Notes under the pieces: model-generated | What the model was told of the DNA's origin: nothing | Databases searched by the model: none | What the model saw: only the letters and a program-made list of their open reading frames with translations | Shown here: piece after piece, positions 59,592 through 64,000 of the stretch | How positions within the stretch are numbered: position 1 is the stretch's first letter | Layout: each line of letters opens with the position of its first letter | Made by a program: the position numbers and the translations under genes | From: Gymnopilus junonius | Lineage: Eukaryota > Basidiomycota > Agaricomycetes > Agaricales > Galerinaceae | Assembly: GCA_015501075.1 (NCBI GenBank) | Contig: JADNYJ010000042.1 | Location: 1 to 64,000 of the forward strand | Reading direction: 5' to 3' | Length of the DNA: 64,000 nucleotides

Positions 59592-60509
59592 CTAAATATG
59601 AGAGGGTAGTTGGTCCAAACACTTCTTGATGTCTCGAAGTGTATTTAGCTTGTTATAATTCTTCCTTCCACAATCTGACTTCTGACACTTTGCTTCCCAA
59701 CATGCAATAGCCTCCGGCCATTCCTCCATTTCCAAACTGCACAGCGTATCTCCGAGTGGTCTCCTATCCATTTCCACGAACATCCTCGACTTCAGATCCC
59801 TCCATGTGTGATTACTCAGTTGCTCTCCGCAGCCAGGGCACAGATATCGTGCCGAATTCCCAGCCGCAAATAGCCCATTACTGTCTATAAGTGCCTTGAA
59901 TTTATCTCTTCGGTCTCGATGCAGGCGGAAGAGGGTCATGAGTCGAATGGAGGAGATGGTCTCGAGTTGGGTCCGATTGCAATTGTCGTAAAGGTTGAGG
60001 GTTAAAGTATGTGTAGATGCAAGCTGAGCTTCTTCATCCCACCCAAGTCTTGATGTGACAGCGTACAGCCTTAAAGGATCCGCCAGAAATACCGGCGCCG
60101 TTATTGCGGCTCGTATCATGGAAAGGGGGCCTGTAGCGTCCCACTTCTGAGCCAGAAGAATTGCTTCGTCAACCTCGTCAATGGACTCCCAGGTGTCGGT
60201 ATGAAGCCCGCAAATCATGCTCAAAACTTTGGAGAGCACCTTGTCCTTTTCCTGAACGTCGATGATCCGTATGCCTTTTTCTGCTTCAGATAGTATTAGA
60301 GTTGTAGAAAAATATTGCTTTGAGAGCAGATTACTAAAGTAGCCACTTGTATTCCGCAGAGTGAAATGAGGTATACGATAGCCAGTTCCTTCTTCAGAGA
60401 TGATAATGATGTCGGCATCTGGTGAGTTGAACTGGGGATGGAAAGTCTGCGGCTCTTTGGTGTAGATTTTACTAGACATTTTCGTATGGGAATAGTCGAG
60501 GACTATCAC
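59592..60509 (-). CDS. BTB/POZ domain protein
   Basis: An uninterrupted frame, probably a single exon. The first ATG is at 60509; MSSKIY at 60479 is an alternative closer to the domain. The BTB domain spans about residues 25-115: FNSPDADIIIISEEGTGYRI, PHFTLRNTSGYFSNLL, then a variable centre, DVQEKDKVLSKVLSMICG and IDEVDEAILLAQKWD. The C-terminal half has helical repeats and a Cys-rich patch (YLCPGCGEQL ... CWEAKCQKSDCGRKN) that could bind zinc. It ends CLDQLPSHI. About 305 residues, typical for the large Agaricomycete BTB family. Such proteins often act as Cul3 adaptors or homodimers; the partner here is unknown. Confidence 0.85.
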   Translation of the reverse strand: MIVLDYSHTKMSSKIYTKEPQTFHPQFNSPDADIIIISEEGTGYRIPHFTLRNTSGYFSNLLSKQYFSTTLILSEAEKGIRIIDVQEKDKVLSKVLSMICGLHTDTWESIDEVDEAILLAQKWDATGPLSMIRAAITAPVFLADPLRLYAVTSRLGWDEEAQLASTHTLTLNLYDNCNRTQLETISSIRLMTLFRLHRDRRDKFKALIDSNGLFAAGNSARYLCPGCGEQLSNHTWRDLKSRMFVEMDRRPLGDTLCSLEMEEWPEAIACWEAKCQKSDCGRKNYNKLNTLRDIKKCLDQLPSHI

Positions 60510-60751
60510 GTCGGTGATTCTGTGCTTAAAGCTTTCAGATTGCCTCGCCTAAACAACGTGTATTTGATCAAACCCTTTTAGCGCCCCTGTCATTGGGGGT
60601 AGAAAGTCAAAGTCACATTCACATCGCACTTTATACCGTGTCAATGTAGGCTTATTTATGAACTAGTTCCGGTCATTCAAAAAGGCGATATTAATTACTC
60701 AAGATCCATTTAATTTGGCATTCTCACTTCGTACCATATTACTGCTTCTTC

Positions 60752-61541
60752 TCATACGTCGACCTTGGCGGCCAAAACCTCGAGTTTGGCGATATCCGGA
60801 GGACCAGTCAAATTCTCGTCAATAGATGCAATTAAAGCAGCCGCAATCGGTCCCGCAAGGTGAGCTTCCCGAGCTTCGTCGGAAGCAAAGAAGTCGACGA
60901 TCCCAAACTTGTCGGTACCTGGCCAGTGAATGGCATACCAAGAAACAGTGCCAGGTTCGGCCTCAGCGAGAGGAAGAGCGTCCTGTGAATGGCATCCACG
61001 ATCATCGGATTAATTATAGAATCTCGAGGTATGGATATGGCACTCACGGCGACGAACTTGCTCACGATTTCCTTCTTATCAGGCTTGGCTGTGAAAGTCA
61101 CCCTCAAACCCGTAGTCAGCCCTGACTGGAGGCCGTCCCCAGCTTTGGTAATCTTATGAGCCAATATCTCGCTCTGGATCTCTGGGAGGGTAGGTCCACC
61201 AATCAAAAGTTTCGGTGCGTTCTCCACCAATGCAGTGGGGACAGGTCCTTTGAGATGTACACCGCGGGCTTCCTCGCTCGGGAAGGTGTCGAAAATAACG
61301 AATTGCGAGGGCGAGGTGCCGATAAGCTTGGCAGCGTACCATTGGTGAGTCTCGGGTTCGCCTAGAACAGCAGGCTGCCCACTGGTGAGGAACTCGACAA
61401 CGGCATCTTCTTTGCCAGCTTGGGCGGTGAGAGGAACTAGAGTACTGTGGGTGACGGCTGGATAAGGGAAGATAGAGATCGGTGCATATCAGTCTGATAA
61501 TAGGGCTCGAGGTGTTACTGGGAGGACATACTTCTGGCCAT
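60752..61541 (-). CDS. double ABM-like protein, copy 2
   Basis: A mini-exon coding MAR from ATG 61541, then an intron, then VTHSTLVPLTAQAGKEDAVV. Domain 1: THQWYAAKLIGTS, QFVIFDTFPSEEARGVHLKG. Domain 2: GLTTGLRVTFTAKPDKKEIV, then after an intron DALPLAEAEPGTVSWYAIHW, FGIVDFFASDEAREAHLAGP and LEVLAAKVDV-stop at 60752. Colinear with copy 1 at 47627-48393 over its whole length, including intron positions. No frame breaks. Both copies are on the minus strand, downstream of unrelated spacer, which supports an ancient segmental duplication. Function unknown, as for copy 1. Confidence 0.83.
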
Positions 61542-62232
61542 GATCGATCAAAGGACAAAGTGGGTGAAAAGATGCGGGATAAGTAAAGGTGGGATATCAG
61601 TCTTTATATGGTCTCCCGGGATACACACAAAAACACCATCGCCGCCCTAAAATGAGAAAGAATGGAATATTGCGGAGATAGCATACCCACAATATACAGC
61701 AAGTGAGGACATCCTTGGTAATCAAAGTAGCTGAAAGGGGCAACCGAATGAACGAGCACCCTGATCAAGAAATTTGCAATTCTTAAGAGGCGATCAGCTG
61801 GGACGCGTCATCTCAAACATTATTTGAAGTACAAGAGGTTTACAATCAACTGACGGGCGATTGAGAGGATTCTATACGAGCATCTACAGTATGTGTTAGC
61901 AGGCAATATAACGGCGGGACTCCTCAAGGCGCGCACCATCAATAGCCGGAGCGTGAATGATTTACTCTAAATTAATGACGCACAAATATCGGAAGCACAT
62001 CCGCACTGCGAAGCACGCTTCTGAACATATAGAACCACGGAACACGGCCAATTATCGTCGAGAAGATCAGTGCTGTTAAACGTTAGCATATCACACTTCC
62101 ATTCACCGGCACTCTGGAAATAAAACACATCAGATCTCCTATGGAGAGATCTCGTCTCTAAATTCGTCTCTCACTTGCTGAATCGTCAATTGCAAATAAG
62201 AATCAATGCGCCATCTTCATCTCAGAAACAAC
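61542..62232. other. intergenic, no gene recognised
   Basis: About 0.7 kb upstream of the copy-2 ABM gene. No coding, RNA or repeat signal was recognised. Confidence 0.45.
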
Positions 62233-62795
62233 TTAAAGGAATCCTACTTGAAGTATCTTTTTCCCGTCCGCAGACTTGACAACACCTTTCTCTTCGATCG
62301 ACATCAGAGCAGGTAATATCAGAGGCTTCTCATACCCCATCTGACCAGTCGAACACCCGGCCGAACCACCCACAAGGAGCTGAAGACACGCACGAAGCGC
62401 ATGTAGCTCGTCCATCTCAAGACAAAAGTATTGCTGATAATCAATCTCCTCGAATTGCAGACCACAAGTCACTTGGCACGCGAACAGGCAACTGAAATCA
62501 TAGCGAAAATCAGATACGGATTCTGTGGCATCATGGAGGCAGGTTTGCCGCAGCTGAATGCCCAAGTGAGCATCTCATATATTTCATACCCGAGAAGAGC
62601 GCCCAGCTTGGCTTGGGTTGGTTCGAGTTCGTCTGGTGCACCTCGCACTGCAAGCAGGGTATTTGCGATGTTCACGACGTCTGTTGGACTGGACTGGACT
62701 GGGCGACGTCGATAAAGCTGTAGTGATAGTGCGTTACGGGAGGTAAGAGCAGCTATGATTGATGTATTAAACTTAGCTTTAGTGGAGTCGTCCAT
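62233..62795 (-). CDS. small protein of unknown function, two exons
   Basis: Starts MDDSTKAKFNTSIIAALTSR at 62795. Exon 1 (62795-62493) and exon 2 (62433-62233) join in frame across a 59-nt intron whose donor is GTTGCC and acceptor ATCAG; another splice is possible. The protein, about 168 residues, has helical segments (TDVVNIANTLLAVRG, QAKLGALLGYEIYEML, MDELHALRACLQLLVGG) and ends ADGKKILQVGFL. No signal peptide and no motif I recognise. The non-standard donor lowers confidence in the joint. Confidence 0.5.
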
Positions 62796-63173
62796 GATGC
62801 ATGAATAAACGTGTCCTTGTCAAGAATACTGAAATATAGGCGAATTCTTTGGCGAGCCAAAACAGTGGTGGTGGCCGGGAATCAAGCAAGCATTACGAAA
62901 TAATCGATTACTCTAGAATTTCCATCAGCGCTCAGAGTCGGATGTTCCACCTAGCACGCATCACTCAAGGATCAGAGTCAGAGTCGTAGGCCGCAGATTC
63001 ACAGCCTTGACAAATTAAATTTAACCGATAAATGAGCAATTTATCATCAAAAAAAAACCCCCGATCCATCCATCAGGATTTTTCAAAAACGAAAACAAAA
63101 ACGAAAACAGAAATACAATACAACACGTCCATCCCTCACCCTCATTTTCACCTCCATCTCAAATACACACACC
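62796..63173. other. intergenic, 3' flank of Mad1-like gene
   Basis: About 380 bp. A 94-codon plus-strand ORF at 63032-63316 overlaps the Mad1 3' end and is rich in low-complexity KTKTK and HPHFH words; it is not taken as a gene. Confidence 0.45.
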
Positions 63174-64000
63174 TCACAGCCCGCCCTCCCTCTTCACCTT
63201 ATCATAACACTCCAACGTCACACTCGCTAGGAAGCCCGGTATGCACTGCTCGTTCTCGATCCAATAGCGCATCAGATCAGGTAACTCCTGTGGGCCGCCT
63301 TCGCCTTGGGCGATGAGCTGCATCGTGCCTCCCTGTCCTTGAGCTTGAGATCCTTAAAAGCGTCATCAGATGTGGGTCATGTATAATTGGATTAGAAGGG
63401 GGAAAGAGAAGATGAAATGAAATGAAAAAGAAGGAAGAAGGAAGAAGGAAGAGGGAAGAGGGAAGAAAAAAACTCACCAGTACGAGAAGGTTGGAACACG
63501 AACGAAGCACAGAGATCATATATCGACGTGACGCGCACTTGTCCGTTGGGGTAAAAAGCGAGTTTGAGTCCCAGGAGGGAAGCGATGGCTTCTCGGAATT
63601 CGGCGCTTTTCGATTGATATACCTATAAATAATAATCAAAACAGTATAAGAAGAAAAAGAAAGAAAAAGTCAGTAAAATGTCGAGAGCGAGAGGAAATTT
63701 CAAGAAGGAGAAGAAGAAGATGAGGAGAAGGAGAGGAAGGGAAAAAGAACAAATACCTGCTGTAACCGCAAGAGCCGTTTCTCTTTCTGCTTCAACAACT
63801 CCTCCAGCTCGCCTTTTCTTTATTCACAATCTCCCAGCTTTCCCTAGGGACCAACTCCACACCACCTCCGCCGGCTCGTTTTCCTTCCCCTCTTTCTTCG
63901 TCCAGCTCCATACTCTGGTCTTGATCCTGCTCATACCCCTGTTCTTCGCCTTTCCCCTTCCCCTGCCCCTTCCCCTTCCCCTTCCTGCCCTCCACCCCCC
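63174..64000 (-). CDS. MAD1: spindle assembly checkpoint protein Mad1, C-terminal end (partial)
   Basis: The last exons match the conserved Mad1 C-terminal domain: ELEELLKQKEKRLLRLQQ, then after an intron VYQSKSAEFREAIASLLGLK, AFYPNGQVRVTSIYDL, FVFQPSRT, then GSQAQGQGGTMQLI, and LPDLMRYWIENEQCIPGFLA with VTLECYD, stop at 63174. Mad1 anchors Mad2 at unattached kinetochores through a coiled coil; its RWD-like C-terminus binds Bub1. The upstream coding (63800-64000) is glutamate/lysine/glycine-rich and runs off the window. The frame changes once near 63815, between IVNKEK and GELEELL, and one extra G would restore it. In an important single-copy gene this looks more like a sequence error than a mutation. 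Introns here contain GA-rich simple repeats (63420-63470). Confidence 0.85.

Noticed and set aside
63420..63470. GA-rich simple repeat
   Set aside because: Lies in an intron of the Mad1-like gene; ordinary low complexity with no structure of interest.

Overview
The window looks like nuclear DNA from a filamentous basidiomycete, most likely an Agaricomycete. Genes are split by many 45-70 nt GT..AG introns. Several gene families typical of mushroom genomes are present: a DUF6534-type seven-helix membrane protein, a Crinkler-like NTPase, an F-box/LRR-type protein, a BTB protein with a terminal zinc-binding segment and a FunK1-like kinase. Two nuclear tRNA genes carry short introns after position 37. 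No bacterial operons, CRISPR arrays or viral genes were seen.

Layout. 1-2713 (-): decayed Crinkler-family NTPase. 4338-5601 (+): membrane protein. 6539-8562 (+): DUF4140/DUF4139 protein. 9174-10676 (+): NAPE-PLD-like metallo-hydrolase with three apparent frameshifts. 12083-13391 (+): zinc-finger-like protein A. 14531-15659 (-): F-box protein. 16238-22535 (-): WDR48/UAF1 homologue. 23.4-32.6 kb: transposon-rich island. In it a 5.3 kb hAT element, with 8-bp target duplications, sits inside an older transposon-linked ORF. Two ~1.03 kb long-TIR elements with perfect 9-bp target duplications follow in tandem. 32938-33025: tRNA-Gly. 33165-33743 (-): membrane protein. 34584-35929 (-): kinase-like protein. 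36161-41034 (-): biotin-dependent urea-carboxylase-like fusion protein. 41168-42438 (-): LamB/YcsF (PxpA-like) protein. 43.7-61.5 kb: duplicated neighbourhood of secreted alpha/beta hydrolases and double-ABM proteins, with zinc-finger protein B, a BTB protein, a tRNA-Glu, a 727-bp MITE and a LamB/YcsF relic. 62233-62795 (-): unknown small protein. 63174-64000 (-): C-terminal end of the spindle checkpoint protein Mad1.

Functional links. The clearest is the tandem LamB/YcsF gene and the carboxylase fusion, 133 bp apart. Together they hold homologues of all three subunits of the prokaryotic 5-oxoprolinase PxpABC. PxpC and PxpB are fused between a biotin carboxylase and a biotin-carrier domain, and no amidase domain is present. 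This is the best candidate for an under-described system here. A second link is the zinc-finger pair A and B: they share an identical-length 18-codon first exon and a promoter element containing ACGCGTCAATGCGC.

Caution. Several otherwise well conserved genes (NAPE-PLD-like, Mad1, an acidic protein) show single-base discrepancies, mostly in short homopolymers. These could be sequencing or assembly errors rather than mutations, so 'broken' calls should be checked against reads. Exon boundaries are hand-placed from GT..AG signals and family conservation. No search was run.
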